A stretch of DNA of 64,000 nucleotides from positions 1 to 64,000 of the forward strand of contig JAFDDG010000006.1 in assembly GCA_019310965.1 (NCBI GenBank), given 5' to 3'. This document shows, piece by piece, positions 52,226-62,196 of this stretch. The stretch comes from Deltaproteobacteria bacterium (GTDB taxonomy: Bacteria > Myxococcota_A > UBA9160 > SMWR01). The notes beneath the pieces are model-generated. The model was not told the origin of the DNA. It ran no database searches and worked only from the letters and a program-made list of their open reading frames with translations. The translations under genes and the position numbers were made by a program. Numbering within the stretch: position 1 is the first letter of the stretch; each line of letters starts with the position of its first letter.

Positions 52226-53062
52226 GTGTCCCCCATCTCCGCGGAACTCCAGCGAAAAGAGGCCGCCCTGGAGCAGGTGCTGCGGCGCGGCGGGCGGCTG
52301 CTGGTGGCTTTCTCGGGCGGTGTCGATTCGAGCTACCTCGCCTACGCGGCGCGCCGCGCGCTGGGCGATGGAGTGCTCGCCGTGACGGCGGATTCCCCGT
52401 CCTTCCCGCGCAGTCATCGGGCCATGGCCGAGCGCATCGTCGCGGAGTTCGACATCCCCCACCGCTTCGTCGAAACCGCCGAGATGGAACGTGACGACTA
52501 TCGCAAGAACACGGCGGATCGTTGCTACCACTGCAAGACGGAGCTCTTCGAGGTGCTGGGCCGGGTGCGCGAGGATCTCGGCTTCGACTCCATCGCCTAC
52601 GGCATCAACACGGACGACACCGGCGATTATCGGCCCGGGCATCGGGCTGCGGACGAGCACGCGGTGCTGTCGCCCTTCCTCGTTGCGGGGCTATCGAAGG
52701 GTGAGATCCGCGAGCTGTCTCGCGTGGCGGGTCTGCCCACCGCCGAGCTGCCGGCGTCGGCCTGTCTCTCGTCCCGGCTGCCCTACGGCACCGAGGTGAC
52801 GCCGGAGCGGTTGCGCCAGGTCGACGAGGGCGAGCAGCGGCTGCGCGGGCTCGGCTTCCGGCAGGTGCGTCTGCGTCATCACGGGGTGGTCGCGCGCATC
52901 GAGATCGCGCCGGACGAGCTGCCGGCTGCTCTCGACCCGGAGATGGCGGTGCGAATCGTGGCCGCCATCAAGCCGCTCGGTTTCCGCTGGGTGTCACTCG
53001 ATCTCGAGGGGTATCGGCTGGGGTCGCTGAACGAAGTGCTCCCGCTGGCGAAATCGCGTTGA
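52226..53062 (+). CDS. larE: LarE-like ATP-dependent sacrificial sulfur transferase
   Basis: A 278-residue PP-loop enzyme. SGGVDSSYL (about 30-38) is the adenylating loop, RCYHCKTELF (about 99-108) and ASACLSSRLPYG (Cys near 180) match LarE-family cysteine sites. LarE donates its own sulfur to build the nickel-pincer cofactor of lactate racemase and related enzymes; some homologs use other sulfur routes. LarB, LarC and LarA are not in the window, so the end use is unknown. Start GTG 52226. The next gene begins within its stop codon (TTGA overlap). Confidence 0.88.
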   Translation: MSPISAELQRKEAALEQVLRRGGRLLVAFSGGVDSSYLAYAARRALGDGVLAVTADSPSFPRSHRAMAERIVAEFDIPHRFVETAEMERDDYRKNTADRCYHCKTELFEVLGRVREDLGFDSIAYGINTDDTGDYRPGHRAADEHAVLSPFLVAGLSKGEIRELSRVAGLPTAELPASACLSSRLPYGTEVTPERLRQVDEGEQRLRGLGFRQVRLRHHGVVARIEIAPDELPAALDPEMAVRIVAAIKPLGFRWVSLDLEGYRLGSLNEVLPLAKSR

Positions 53063-53880
53063 TCCCGATCGTCGAGTGTGAGGGGGCGCCCCGCGACCTG
53101 GGTCGCGATCAGGGTGCGGTGTGCTGCACGGCGTTGGCCGCGCGCTTTGCCCGGGCCAGCCGACTCGCGCGTTGGCGCAACTGGTTGGGCCTTGTCGATC
53201 CCGAGGCGCGGGAGCTGGATTGCAGCCTGTGGCGCAGCTTTCCGCACCAGGCCGAGAGCCTGCGCGGGCTGGGAGCCGCCGCCGGCGTGCCCGCCGCCTG
53301 GTTGGTGTCGGAGCTGACCCGCCTGCGCGCCGACGCGGTGCCCGCTGCTGCGTTGGAGCGGCCGTCGGGTCTGCTCGGCCGCGGGCTCGACGGGGCCTGG
53401 ATCCTGAGGCGCAGCCGTCCGCAGGGTTTGTTTGCGTCGGTCGAGGTGGCGCGTCACGGGGTCGCTGCTCCGCTGGTCGGCGTGAACGAACGCGGGCTGG
53501 CGGCGGCGGTGTTGCCCGGTCGCAGCGACCGGCGCGTGGCCCCCGCCTGGCTCCTCGTGCAGGATTGTCTCCAGCGCTTCGAATCCCTCGAGCCTGCTCT
53601 CGACTGGTGTCGGGTTCGGCCCGGTGGCAGCGGCGGCGGGCTGTTGCTGATGGATGCCAGCGGCGCCGCGGCGGCTGTGTCGTTCGAAGTCGAGCGTCGC
53701 GTGCTGCGCCCGCGTGCCGGGCGGCTGCTGCAGCCACTGGATGCCGGCAGCGAGGCGCTCGAGTCATCCCTCGCCGCTTGCGCTGGCGACGTCGCTGCGC
53801 TGGCGAAGGCGCTCGGTGGCGCAGCGATCGACGTGGCGTCGCGCACGCTCTGCGTCGATGGCGAGCGCTTCAGCCTCTGA
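53059..53880 (+). CDS. C45/Ntn-hydrolase-like protein lacking the usual nucleophile Cys
   Basis: A 273-residue protein. The opening VECEGAPRDLGRDQG is typical of C45-family (acyl-CoA:6-APA acyltransferase-like) precursors, and LLGRGLDG...PLVGVNERGLAAAVLP matches their core strands. In the family a Cys just before the LLGxNxD strand is exposed by self-cleavage; here that place reads PAAALERPSG and holds no Cys or Ser acting in its place. It may be inactive, use another residue, or be a separate subfamily. TTG start overlaps larE by 4 nt. The C-terminus overlaps the convergent LOG gene by 11 nt. Confidence 0.65.
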   Translation: MIPIVECEGAPRDLGRDQGAVCCTALAARFARASRLARWRNWLGLVDPEARELDCSLWRSFPHQAESLRGLGAAAGVPAAWLVSELTRLRADAVPAAALERPSGLLGRGLDGAWILRRSRPQGLFASVEVARHGVAAPLVGVNERGLAAAVLPGRSDRRVAPAWLLVQDCLQRFESLEPALDWCRVRPGGSGGGLLLMDASGAAAAVSFEVERRVLRPRAGRLLQPLDAGSEALESSLAACAGDVAALAKALGGAAIDVASRTLCVDGERFSL

Positions 53881-54415
53881 TCGACGCTTCGCACAGGTCG
53901 ACCGCCGCGGCGACTTCGTCGGTCACCGCGAAGTAGCCGCGCACCTCTGCGGCGTCGAAGCCCGCCGTGATGCCGCGCTCGATCTGCGCGATCAGTCCCG
54001 CGAAGAAACCGTCCATGTCGAAGAGCACCAGCTGCCGCCGGTGCAAGCCGATCTTGCGCAGCGACAGGATCTCCGTCACCTCCTCGAGCGTGCCGTAGCC
54101 CCCGGGCAGGGCCACGAAGGCTTCGGCGCGCTCGTCGAGGCCGGCCTTGCGCGCGCGCATGTCGTCCACCGTGTGCATGAGATCGATGCCCGGGTGGTGG
54201 ACGTCCTGTTCGACGAAGCGATCCAGGATCACGCCCTCCACCCGGCCGCCGGCCGCGAGCGCCGAGTCGGCGACGCAGCCCATCAGCCCGGTGCGGCCAC
54301 CGCCGTACACCAGCGTGTGTCCACGGCGCGCAATCTCGCTGCCCAGGGTGCGGGCGGGCTCCATGAAGTGAGCCTCTGCGTGCCGGCTCGACCCGCAGAA
54401 GACCGCGATGTTCAC
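53870..54415 (-). CDS. LOG-family protein (cytokinin riboside 5'-monophosphate phosphoribohydrolase-like)
   Basis: A 181-residue Rossmann-like protein starting IAVFCGSSRHAE, then LVYGGGRTGLMG, ARKAGLDERAEAFVALPGG and the hallmark PGGYGTLEE (about 104-112), where Glu and the nearby Arg catalyse cleavage of N-glycosidic bonds of nucleoside 5'-monophosphates. In bacteria the physiological role is nucleotide salvage or unknown; cytokinin production is not implied. GTG start overlaps the DEAD-box helicase stop (GTGA), so the two are co-translated. Confidence 0.93.
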   Translation of the reverse strand: MNIAVFCGSSRHAEAHFMEPARTLGSEIARRGHTLVYGGGRTGLMGCVADSALAAGGRVEGVILDRFVEQDVHHPGIDLMHTVDDMRARKAGLDERAEAFVALPGGYGTLEEVTEILSLRKIGLHRRQLVLFDMDGFFAGLIAQIERGITAGFDAAEVRGYFAVTDEVAAAVDLCEASIRG

Positions 54416-55851
54416 CCCGGTCCGCCGCGTTTACCGCCGCCGCGCTTCGGGCGCCGGGGCCTGCGCTGGGGTGCTTGTTCACGCCGCTCGTCCCGCGACT
54501 CGGGAGCCTTCGCCGGTGCCTCGTCGGAGACGTTGGTCGTCGGCTTGTGCTCCTTCATGTAGGCGGCGCAGATGGCGGCCAGGTCGTTGCGGCCGTCCTC
54601 GGTCTTGGCGAGCTCTTCGACGATGGGCACGAAGCGCTCCACCAGGAAGCGCTGTTCCTTGTCCGGCAGCTGCCGCACTTCCTGCTCGATCTTCACCATC
54701 AGCCGCTCGCGCACGCGCTCGCGCATGTTGGCGGCCGTGGGCGCCTTGCGCTCGCGGATCTCGATGCGGTTGACCTTCTGGAGGTGGCGGAAGTTTCCGA
54801 TGTCCAACCCGGATACGAGAGAGATGGCGACGCCCGCCTTGCCGGCGCGTCCGGTGCGTCCGGTGCGGTGCACGTAGACTTCGGGCGACTCGGGCGCCGA
54901 ATAGCTCAGTACGTGGGAGAGGTCGCTGATGTCGATGCCGCGGGCGGCGACATCGGTGGCGACGAGGAAGCGCAGCTTGCCCGCCTTGATCTTCCCCATG
55001 GCCACCTCGCGCGCGGCCTGGGAGAGATCGCCGGAAATCTGGTCGGCATCGATGCCGCGACGCTGGAGAAAGGCCGTCACGTAGCGCACGTCGGCCTTCG
55101 TGTTGCAGAAGATGATGGCGCTCTCGGGATCTTCGTGCTCGATGAGGCGGGCGAGCACGCCCTCCTTCTCCTGCGCCGTGGTCACGATGTAGAAGTGCTC
55201 GATCTGCTGCGGCGCGAGCTGACCCTCGTCCGGCGAGACGTACTCCGGGTCGTTGAGGAAGGAGCGCGCCAGCGAGCGCACGCGCTCCGGGATCGTCGCC
55301 GAAAACAGGCACGACTGGCGCTCCTTCGGTATGTACTTCTGGATCTCGCGCATGTCGGGCCAGAAGCCCAGCGAGAGCATCTCGTCCGCCTCGTCGAAAA
55401 CGAGTATGCCCAGCCGATCGAGATTCAAGCGCCCGGCGCCCAGGTGATCGAGGATGCGGCCCGGGGTGCCGACCACCAGATGTGCGCCGGCTTCGATGGC
55501 TTCGAGCTGTTGCTGGTAGCCGACGCCGCCGTAGATCGGAACGGTGCGCAGGCCCTTGCCCTCGAGCAAGACCGCCGCCTCTTCCGCCACCTGGTTGGCG
55601 AGCTCGCGGGTCGGGACGAGTACCATCGCCTGGCACTCGTCCAGATCCGGATCCAGTGCCTCGGCAATCGGGATGCCGAAGGCGCCGGTCTTGCCGCTGC
55701 CGGTGTGGGACTGGACGATCAGGTCGCGGCCCGAGCGCATGATCGGCAGCACCTTGGCCTGGACCGGGGTGGCCTGGGTCCAGCCGAGCTTGCGGATCCC
55801 GAGCTGGATCGACTCCGAGAGGGACGCAAAGGGTTCTTCGAGTTGTGTCAT
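54412..55851 (-). CDS. DEAD-box ATP-dependent RNA helicase
   Basis: A 479-residue RNA helicase with all core motifs: Q-motif region [13 protein letters not shown], Walker [31 protein letters not shown] in [15 protein letters not shown] in [10 protein letters not shown], then the second RecA domain with [22 protein letters not shown] and [11 protein letters not shown] further ~110 residues lead to a basic, Arg/Lys/Gly-rich tail ([15 protein letters not shown]), typical for RNA contact in DeaD/CshA-like proteins. Likely acts in ribosome assembly or RNA decay. First gene of a two-gene unit with LOG. Confidence 0.95.
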   Translation of the reverse strand: MTQLEEPFASLSESIQLGIRKLGWTQATPVQAKVLPIMRSGRDLIVQSHTGSGKTGAFGIPIAEALDPDLDECQAMVLVPTRELANQVAEEAAVLLEGKGLRTVPIYGGVGYQQQLEAIEAGAHLVVGTPGRILDHLGAGRLNLDRLGILVFDEADEMLSLGFWPDMREIQKYIPKERQSCLFSATIPERVRSLARSFLNDPEYVSPDEGQLAPQQIEHFYIVTTAQEKEGVLARLIEHEDPESAIIFCNTKADVRYVTAFLQRRGIDADQISGDLSQAAREVAMGKIKAGKLRFLVATDVAARGIDISDLSHVLSYSAPESPEVYVHRTGRTGRAGKAGVAISLVSGLDIGNFRHLQKVNRIEIRERKAPTAANMRERVRERLMVKIEQEVRQLPDKEQRFLVERFVPIVEELAKTEDGRNDLAAICAAYMKEHKPTTNVSDEAPAKAPESRDERREQAPQRRPRRPKRGGGKRGGPG

Positions 55852-55973
55852 GGAAGCGCGGAAGCTAGCGCGGTTGAGTAGCCGGGGCCCGGCGGGCGCG
55901 ATTCAGGGCGCGTCCGGCCGTCCCGGCGACTCGAGGGGCCCCCGGTCGCGGGAACGAGTACGTTGGGGCCTCC

Positions 55974-56279
55974 ATGGCCCGGATCTCACGACAGGAAGTG
56001 GAGCACGTCGCTGCACTCGCGCGTCTTGTGCTCGAAGAGTCGGAGGCCGAGCGGGCCGTCGGCGAGCTGGAGGCCCTGCTCGACTACGCGGCCTTGCTCG
56101 AGAGCGTAGATACCGAGGGCGTGCCGCCCACCAGCCACGTGCTGGCGCTGGCGACGCCGATGCGCGACGACACCGCCAGCGAGTCTCTCGAGCCGGAGTC
56201 CGCCCTCGCCAACGCGCCGGAGCGGGAGGGGTCGGCGTTCGTGGTGCCGAGGGTGATCGACGACGAGGACGCGGGATGA
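55974..56279 (+). CDS. gatC: Asp/Glu-tRNA(Asn/Gln) amidotransferase subunit C
   Basis: A 101-residue small subunit of GatCAB, which converts misacylated Glu-tRNA(Gln) and Asp-tRNA(Asn) to the correct forms. [17 protein letters not shown] at the N-terminus and the C-terminal [11 protein letters not shown] are the family landmarks; it wraps around GatA and stabilises it. The gatA start overlaps its stop by ATGA. Its presence implies that the organism lacks one or both of GlnRS and AsnRS, which is usual for this type of bacterium. Confidence 0.93.
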   Translation: MARISRQEVEHVAALARLVLEESEAERAVGELEALLDYAALLESVDTEGVPPTSHVLALATPMRDDTASESLEPESALANAPEREGSAFVVPRVIDDEDAG

Positions 56280-57748
56280 GTGCGCCGCCTCCCCTCGTGG
56301 GACTATCCGAGCTGCGCGCCGAGCTTGACGCCGGTCGCACCTCGTCGGCGCAGCTCGTGGACCGCGCGCTCGAGCGCGCGGAGGCGCTGCAACCCCGGCT
56401 GCGCAGCTTCATCGGTCTGCGCGGGGAGTCGGCGCGCGCCGAGGCGGAGCAGGCCGACGCGCGCCGGCTGCGCGGTGACCCGCGCAGCGCACTCGACGGC
56501 ATTCCCGTTGCGATCAAGGACAATATGGTTCAGCGCGGCGAGCCGACCACCTGCGGCTCGCGCATTCTGGAGGGCTTCGTCTCTCCCTACTCTTCGACGC
56601 TGGTCGAGAAGCTCGAGGCGGCGGGTGCCGTCATCATCGGGCGAACGAATATGGACGAGTTCGCCATGGGCTCGTCGACGGAGCACTCGACCCTCGGTGC
56701 TTCGAGCAACCCCTGGGATGTGTCGCGCACGGCGGGCGGCTCGTCCGGCGGCTCCGCGGTGGCTGTGGCCGCGGGTATCGTGCCGGCCGCCTTCGGCAGC
56801 GACACCGGTGGCTCGATTCGTCAGCCGGCCAGCTTCTGTGGCGTCGTCGGCATGAAGCCGACATACGGACGCGTGTCGCGTTGGGGGCTGGTGGCCTTTG
56901 CATCCTCCCTCGATCAGATCGGCGTATTTGCGCGCGACGCGCGCGACGCGGCGCTGCTGCTGGAGCTGATCTCGGGACACGATCCCCGCGATTCGACCTC
57001 CGCACCGGAGCCGGCACCTGACCTTCGCGCTTCGCTCGACGGCGACGTCTCGGGCCTGGTGCTGGGGGTTCCGCGTGAGTACTTCGTGAGCGACGGGGTC
57101 GATCCCGAAGTGTTGGCCCGGGTGCACGCGGCCATTGCCGAGCTCGAAGCCGCCGGCGCCAAGCTGCGCGAGGTATCGTTGCCGCACACATACACCGCGG
57201 TGGCGACCTACTATCTGCTGGCTACCGCCGAGGCATCGAGCAACCTCGCTCGCTACGACGGGGTGCGCTATGGACGCCGCGCCGAGGGCGCGCAGAGTCT
57301 CGGCGACATGTACGTGCGCAGTCGCACCGAAGGCTTCGGGGCAGAGGTGAAGCGGCGCATCCTGCTCGGCACCTACGTGTTATCGGCCGGTTACTACGAT
57401 GCCTACTACCGCAAGGCACAGCAGGTGCGCACGCTGCTGCGAAGGGATTTCGACGAGGCCTTCGCCGGCTGCGATGTCATCGTCACACCCACGAGTCCCG
57501 AAGTGGCGTTCTCGCTCGGCTCGCGAACCGAAGATCCGCTGCGCATGTATCTGTCCGACGTGTACACCGTGTCGTGCAATCTGGCTGGGCTGCCCGGCGT
57601 GTCGCTGCCCTGCGGATTCTCCGACGGCATGCCGGTCGGTCTGCAGCTGCTGGGTCCGCCGCTGGAGGAAGGGCGCCTGCTGCGCGTCGCCGACGCCTTT
57701 CAGCGTCGCACCGGATTCCACTCGGAACGCCCCCCGGAGCTCGCATGA
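56276..57748 (+). CDS. gatA: Asp/Glu-tRNA(Asn/Gln) amidotransferase subunit A
   Basis: A 490-residue amidase-signature subunit of GatCAB that releases ammonia from glutamine. The Lys-cisSer-Ser triad is visible: Lys in IPVAIKDN, and the two Ser in [10 protein letters not shown] and [30 protein letters not shown] is strongly conserved. ATG 56276 overlaps gatC (ATGA), and its own stop overlaps gatB in the same way, so the three subunits are translationally coupled for 1:1:1 assembly. Confidence 0.97.
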   Translation: MSAPPPLVGLSELRAELDAGRTSSAQLVDRALERAEALQPRLRSFIGLRGESARAEAEQADARRLRGDPRSALDGIPVAIKDNMVQRGEPTTCGSRILEGFVSPYSSTLVEKLEAAGAVIIGRTNMDEFAMGSSTEHSTLGASSNPWDVSRTAGGSSGGSAVAVAAGIVPAAFGSDTGGSIRQPASFCGVVGMKPTYGRVSRWGLVAFASSLDQIGVFARDARDAALLLELISGHDPRDSTSAPEPAPDLRASLDGDVSGLVLGVPREYFVSDGVDPEVLARVHAAIAELEAAGAKLREVSLPHTYTAVATYYLLATAEASSNLARYDGVRYGRRAEGAQSLGDMYVRSRTEGFGAEVKRRILLGTYVLSAGYYDAYYRKAQQVRTLLRRDFDEAFAGCDVIVTPTSPEVAFSLGSRTEDPLRMYLSDVYTVSCNLAGLPGVSLPCGFSDGMPVGLQLLGPPLEEGRLLRVADAFQRRTGFHSERPPELA

Positions 57749-59205
57749 GCGAGGGCCACCCGCGCTACGACGTCGTCATCGGCCTCGAGGTGCACGCCCA
57801 GCTGTGCACCGAGTCGAAGCTCTTCAGCCCGGCTCCGGTGGCCTACGGCGAGCCGGCCAACCACTGCGTGCATCCGATCTGTCTCGGCTTGCCGGGGGTG
57901 CTGCCCGTCTTGAACGCTCGCGCCGTCGAGTTCGCCATCCTCGCGGGCCTGGCGACTCATTGCACGGTGCAGCTGCATTCTGTCTTCGCGAGGAAGAATT
58001 ACTTCTATCCGGATCTGCCCAAGGGCTACCAGATTTCCCAGTACGAGGAGCCGATCTGCACGGAGGGCTGGATCGACGTCGTGGTCGAGCCGGGCGCCGC
58101 GCCGCGCCGCATCCGGCTCACGCGCATCCACATGGAAGAGGATGCTGGCAAGTTGATTCACGAGGCGGGCGCAGCTGGGAGCGACGGCACCCGAGTCGAT
58201 CTGAACCGGGCCGGTGTGCCCCTGCTCGAGATCGTCTCGGAGCCCGACCTGCGCTCGCCGAGCGAGGCCGCTGCCTACCTGCGCACGCTGCGCGGGATCC
58301 TGCGTTACATCGGTGTTTCCGACGCCGATCTCGAGAAGGGGCATTTCCGTTGCGACGCGAACGTGTCGCTGAAGCCGCGTGGCACGGCTGAGCTCGGTAC
58401 TCGTACGGAGCTGAAGAACCTGAACTCGTTTCGCTTCGTCGAAGAGGCGATCTCTGCAGAGATCGCGCGCCAGGCCGAACTCCACGATGAAGGCACACCG
58501 GTGCAGCAGGCGACCATGGCGTACGACCCCCATACTTCCCGCACTCGAGTGCTGCGGCTCAAGGAGAATGCCGACGACTATCGCTACTTTCCCGACCCGG
58601 ATCTGGTGCCGCTCGCGATCTCGGCGGAGCAGATCGAGACGGCGCGGGCGAGTTTGCCAGAGCTGGCGGATGCAAAGTGTGCGCGCTTCCAGAGCCAGTA
58701 CGCGCTGACCGCACAGGATGCCGAGCAATTGACCGAGAGCCGGCCGCTCGCCGATTACTTCGAGGCGGCAGTGGCGGCCTATGGCCTTGCCAAGCCCGTC
58801 GCCAACTGGCTGCTGCGCGATGTGCTGCAGGCGCTGGGCGAGTTGGAGCTCGGCATCGAGGCCGCACGCCTGGCGCCGGAAAGCTTGGCGGCGTTGATCC
58901 GGCTGGTCGATGCAGGGAGCACGAACGCGAAGAGCGCGCGCGGCCTGGTGAAGGAGCTCGTGGCGAATGGCGGCGACCCGGCCGCGCTCGTGCACGAACG
59001 CGGACTCGAGGCGCTGTCGGATTCCGGCGAGCTCGAGGCTGCCGTCGAGGCCGTGCTCGGCGAGCACCCGGACGACGCCGAGAAATTCCGGGCCGGTGAG
59101 AAGAAGGTGCTGAACTTCTTGATGGGTCAGGTGATGAGGCGCACCGCCGGCAAGGCGGACCCCAAGGCCGTGCGCGAGCTGCTGGCTCGCAAGCTCGGCG
59201 CCTAG
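57745..59205 (+). CDS. gatB: Asp/Glu-tRNA(Asn/Gln) amidotransferase subunit B
   Basis: A 486-residue kinase-like subunit of GatCAB that phosphorylates the misacylated aminoacyl end and performs amidation. The N-terminal IGLEVHAQL and [22 protein letters not shown] and [13 protein letters not shown] are hallmark segments, followed by [16 protein letters not shown] and, at the C-terminus, the YqeY-like tail domain ([12 protein letters not shown]) that binds the tRNA elbow. ATG 57745 overlaps gatA by 4 nt. Confidence 0.97.
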   Translation: MSEGHPRYDVVIGLEVHAQLCTESKLFSPAPVAYGEPANHCVHPICLGLPGVLPVLNARAVEFAILAGLATHCTVQLHSVFARKNYFYPDLPKGYQISQYEEPICTEGWIDVVVEPGAAPRRIRLTRIHMEEDAGKLIHEAGAAGSDGTRVDLNRAGVPLLEIVSEPDLRSPSEAAAYLRTLRGILRYIGVSDADLEKGHFRCDANVSLKPRGTAELGTRTELKNLNSFRFVEEAISAEIARQAELHDEGTPVQQATMAYDPHTSRTRVLRLKENADDYRYFPDPDLVPLAISAEQIETARASLPELADAKCARFQSQYALTAQDAEQLTESRPLADYFEAAVAAYGLAKPVANWLLRDVLQALGELELGIEAARLAPESLAALIRLVDAGSTNAKSARGLVKELVANGGDPAALVHERGLEALSDSGELEAAVEAVLGEHPDDAEKFRAGEKKVLNFLMGQVMRRTAGKADPKAVRELLARKLGA

Positions 59206-59302
59206 CGCGTCGCGGGGCCGCGATCGACTGGCGTCCCCGGGGGGAAGCCCAGGGAGCCTGGCGGGCCCGAACCCATCAAGCCCGGCCTCGTGTCCGGTCG
59301 AT

Positions 59303-59323
59303 AGGCCCCTGACGAGGGGGCCT
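59303..59323 (+). promoter_or_regulatory. Hairpin covering the ribosome binding site of the receiver-DUF4388 gene
   Basis: AGGCCCCT (59303-59310) can pair with AGGGGGCCT (59315-59323, one bulged G) around a GACG loop. The 3' arm contains the only Shine-Dalgarno-like sequence, AGGGGG (59315-59320), a few bases before ATG 59325. Folding would hide the ribosome binding site, so translation may depend on a factor or on ribosomes arriving from gatB 119 nt upstream. Confidence 0.45.
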
Positions 59324-59324
59324 C

Positions 59325-61226
59325 ATGGGTTTCAGCATCCTCTGCGTCGACGCCGACCGGAACCTCTGCCAGGTGATGGCGAAGGCTCTGGAGGCCGTCG
59401 GCCATACGGTCGAAACGGAACACGACGGCGAACGCGCGCTGGCGTTGATTGCGGAAGAGGCGCCGGATCTCGTGTTGCTCGATCTCTTCCTACCCGGCCG
59501 CGACGGCTTCTCCGTGCTCGAGGCCGTTCGCAAGCTTCCGGGGCCCGCTCAGGCGACGCCAGTGCTGCTGCTGTCGGGTTGCTCGGTGACTCCCGAGTAC
59601 CAGCAGCGCGCCGCGCGCCTAGCAGCCGCGGCTCTGTTGACCAAGCCGGTGCCGCTCGCAGAACTCACGGCCTGCGTGTCGCGCGAGCTGGGGACGTCGA
59701 AGTCTCTAGAGAGTGTGGCGCAGCGCGGAGCTTTCGCCGCGGTGCGGTCGGAATTCTCCGGCGAACTCGAGCGGTTCTCGTTCGCGGCGCTGCTGCATCA
59801 CCTGCACGGCTCCCGTGCAACCGGCGTCCTGCATCTGCAGGCCGGGCGCAAACGCAAATGGGTGCAACTGCGGGATGGCTATCCCGTGGGTGTGCGCTCG
59901 AACTTGCTGGGCGAGACCCTCGGCAACTTGCTCGAGCGGAGAGGGCGCGTGAGCGCGGCGGTCGTCAGGGAATCCAGGGAGCGCCTCGGGGATGGACAGC
60001 TCCAGGGCGAGATGCTCGTCGCCATGGAGGTGCTGTCCGAGGAAGAGCTGTCGGCGGTGCTGCGCGAGCAGGCCGACGCCAAGCTCCACGAGATCTTCGA
60101 GTGGAGCTCCGGCCGCTTCCGCTTCGAATTCGGTGGGCAGCTACACCGCGCCAGCGGGATGGTGCGCCGCAGCCCCGCCAACATCATTCTGGGTGGCGTG
60201 CGCTCGCGCATGTCACTCGAGCGCATCGATAGCTGGCTGGAGGCGCAGCGACACCTTCTGTTGGCACGTGCCGAAGAGCCCTTCTACCGCTTCCAGGAGG
60301 TCGAGCTCGAGCCGGAGTACCGATGCCTGGTCGAAGGGCTCGGGAGCGGGCGCGCGCTGGAGGAGTTCCTGTCTGCTGACGAAGGAACGCGACGCACGCT
60401 CTTCGGCTTGCTGCGGGCGGGACTGCTCGATGTCCACGCGGCGGGTTCGCCGCGTCCCGAGCCGACGCCGGCAAGCGCCGAGGCGACGACCGGGTTGGAG
60501 CGGGAGGTCCAGCGCGCAGATCTCGCGGCCATGGTCGAGCGGTTTGCGAACGAATCGGCGTTTGAAATTCTCGACGTGCCCGAGGACGTCGGTGCGAAGG
60601 AGCTGCAGGCGGCCTATGAGCGCATGTCTGCCCGCACGCATCCGGATCGCGTCAGCTCCCACGGTGCCGCCGTGCGCCGGCTCGCAGCCGAGACCTTTGC
60701 ACACGTAGAGCGTGCGTACGAGAGGCTGCGCGATCCCGAGTTGCGCCAGCGGTACATCAGCGAGCACCGGAGCCTGCAACGCGTCGACCGGGAGCAGGCG
60801 GCAGGGCGCCGAGCACATCTGGCCGAGCAGCACTTCCAGCAAGGCAAGGGTGCCGTGGAGCAGCGGCAGCATCAGAACGCGCTGGCGCACTTCGGCAAGG
60901 CGCTCGAGCTATTCCCGGAAGAGGGCGAGTACCACGCGTACTACGCGTGGGCTCTGCACTTGTGCCACCCCGACGACGTGACCATGACGGAAGAGGCCAT
61001 CGAGCACTGCAAGCGCGGCATGAAGCTGGCGAGCGATCGCGAGAAGCCCTACCTCTTCATGGGTCGCCTGTGCAAGGTGACGGGGCGCGCGGGTGTCGCC
61101 GAGCGGATGTTCACGCGTGCGGTGCAAATCCAACCGGACTGCGTCGAGGCGCTGCGCGAGCTGCGCCTGATCAACATGCGGCGAGAGAAGGAGAAGGGCT
61201 TGATCCGGCGGTTGTTGCGCCGCTGA
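59325..61226 (+). CDS. Receiver - DUF4388 - J-domain - TPR fusion protein
   Basis: A 633-residue multidomain protein. Residues 1-125 are a CheY-like receiver with an acidic pair (VDAD), phosphoacceptor Asp53 in LLDLFLPG and Lys in LLTKPV. Residues ~145-330 hold a DUF4388/PATAN-type segment (SGELERFSFAALLHHLHG, ATGVLHLQAG, IFEWSSGRFRFE). Residues ~415-480 form a J-domain with its HPD (RTHPDRVS). The rest is TPR-like. It would link phosphorylation to Hsp70 recruitment or protein assembly; partners are unknown. No histidine kinase is adjacent. This domain mix is typical of myxobacterial-type lineages. Confidence 0.9.
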   Translation: MGFSILCVDADRNLCQVMAKALEAVGHTVETEHDGERALALIAEEAPDLVLLDLFLPGRDGFSVLEAVRKLPGPAQATPVLLLSGCSVTPEYQQRAARLAAAALLTKPVPLAELTACVSRELGTSKSLESVAQRGAFAAVRSEFSGELERFSFAALLHHLHGSRATGVLHLQAGRKRKWVQLRDGYPVGVRSNLLGETLGNLLERRGRVSAAVVRESRERLGDGQLQGEMLVAMEVLSEEELSAVLREQADAKLHEIFEWSSGRFRFEFGGQLHRASGMVRRSPANIILGGVRSRMSLERIDSWLEAQRHLLLARAEEPFYRFQEVELEPEYRCLVEGLGSGRALEEFLSADEGTRRTLFGLLRAGLLDVHAAGSPRPEPTPASAEATTGLEREVQRADLAAMVERFANESAFEILDVPEDVGAKELQAAYERMSARTHPDRVSSHGAAVRRLAAETFAHVERAYERLRDPELRQRYISEHRSLQRVDREQAAGRRAHLAEQHFQQGKGAVEQRQHQNALAHFGKALELFPEEGEYHAYYAWALHLCHPDDVTMTEEAIEHCKRGMKLASDREKPYLFMGRLCKVTGRAGVAERMFTRAVQIQPDCVEALRELRLINMRREKEKGLIRRLLRR

Positions 61227-61252
61227 GGTCATCTCCGGAGGGTGGAGAGGCG

Positions 61253-62182
61253 ATGGCGGCGAGCCAGGGCATTCGGGGTGAGGCGATCTGGCTCGATGGG
61301 ACATTCGTCCCGTGGGGAGACGCCAACGTCCACATCCTCACTCACACGCTCCACTATGGTCTCGGCGTCTTCGAAGGAATCCGCTGCTATCGAACCGATG
61401 CCGGCGCCTCAGCGGTGTTTCGTCTGACGGAACACATGCGCCGGCTCTACGAATCGGCCCATATCAACTTGATGCAGATCCCCTTCGAGCAGGCGCAGCT
61501 CGAGGAGGCCACCCTCGAGTGTTTGCGACGCAACCACCTCGAGGAGGGCTACATCCGACCGCTGGCCTTCATCGGCGATGGCGAGATGGGGCTCAACCCA
61601 GGCAACAACCCGGTGCGCGTCGCGATCGTCGTCTGGCCCTGGGGCAAGTACCTGGGCGAGGAGGGGCTCGAACGCGGCATCCGCGCAAAGATCTCGTCGT
61701 TCAGCCGCCACCACGTCAACAGCAAGATGACCAAAGGCAAGACCTGTGGCGACTACGTGAACTCGATCCTTGCGAAGCGTGAGGCGCTGCTCGACGGCTA
61801 CGACGAAGCCATCATGCTGGACACGCAGGGCCTGGTTTCCGAGGCCAGCGGCGAGAACGTCTTTCTGGTCAAGGACGGCGAGATCTGCACGCCGCCGTTG
61901 CCGACGGTGCTTGCGGGTATTACTCGTTCGAGCCTCATCGAGGTGGCCCGGGAGAAGGGCATCACCGTCGTCGAGCGCAACATCGGCAGGGACGAGCTGT
62001 ATCTGGCCGACGAGGTCTTTCTGACCGGTACCGCTGCTGAGGTGACGCCGATCCGCGAGATCGACCACCGCCAGATCGGTGCGGGTACGCGCGGGCCGGT
62101 GGCCAAGGCACTGCAGTCGGCGTTCTTCGACATCGTCGCCGGCCGCGAGGCCAAGTACCAGCGCTGGCTCACGACCGTCTAG
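61253..62182 (+). CDS. ilvE: Branched-chain amino acid aminotransferase
   Basis: A 309-residue fold-type IV PLP enzyme, catalysing the last step of Leu/Ile/Val synthesis or the first of their breakdown. The start (IWLDGTFVPWGDANVHILTH in part, then HYGLGVFEGIRCY) is typical. The PLP Lys lies in GKTCGDYVNS, and the C-terminal half carries EASGENVFLV, LAGITRSS and FLTGTAAEVTPI. ATG 61253 follows GGTGGAGAGG, 26 nt after the receiver-DUF4388 gene; the frame is open upstream into that gene but without family sequence. Confidence 0.95.
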   Translation: MAASQGIRGEAIWLDGTFVPWGDANVHILTHTLHYGLGVFEGIRCYRTDAGASAVFRLTEHMRRLYESAHINLMQIPFEQAQLEEATLECLRRNHLEEGYIRPLAFIGDGEMGLNPGNNPVRVAIVVWPWGKYLGEEGLERGIRAKISSFSRHHVNSKMTKGKTCGDYVNSILAKREALLDGYDEAIMLDTQGLVSEASGENVFLVKDGEICTPPLPTVLAGITRSSLIEVAREKGITVVERNIGRDELYLADEVFLTGTAAEVTPIREIDHRQIGAGTRGPVAKALQSAFFDIVAGREAKYQRWLTTV

Positions 62183-62196
62183 CGCCGGAGTCCGGC

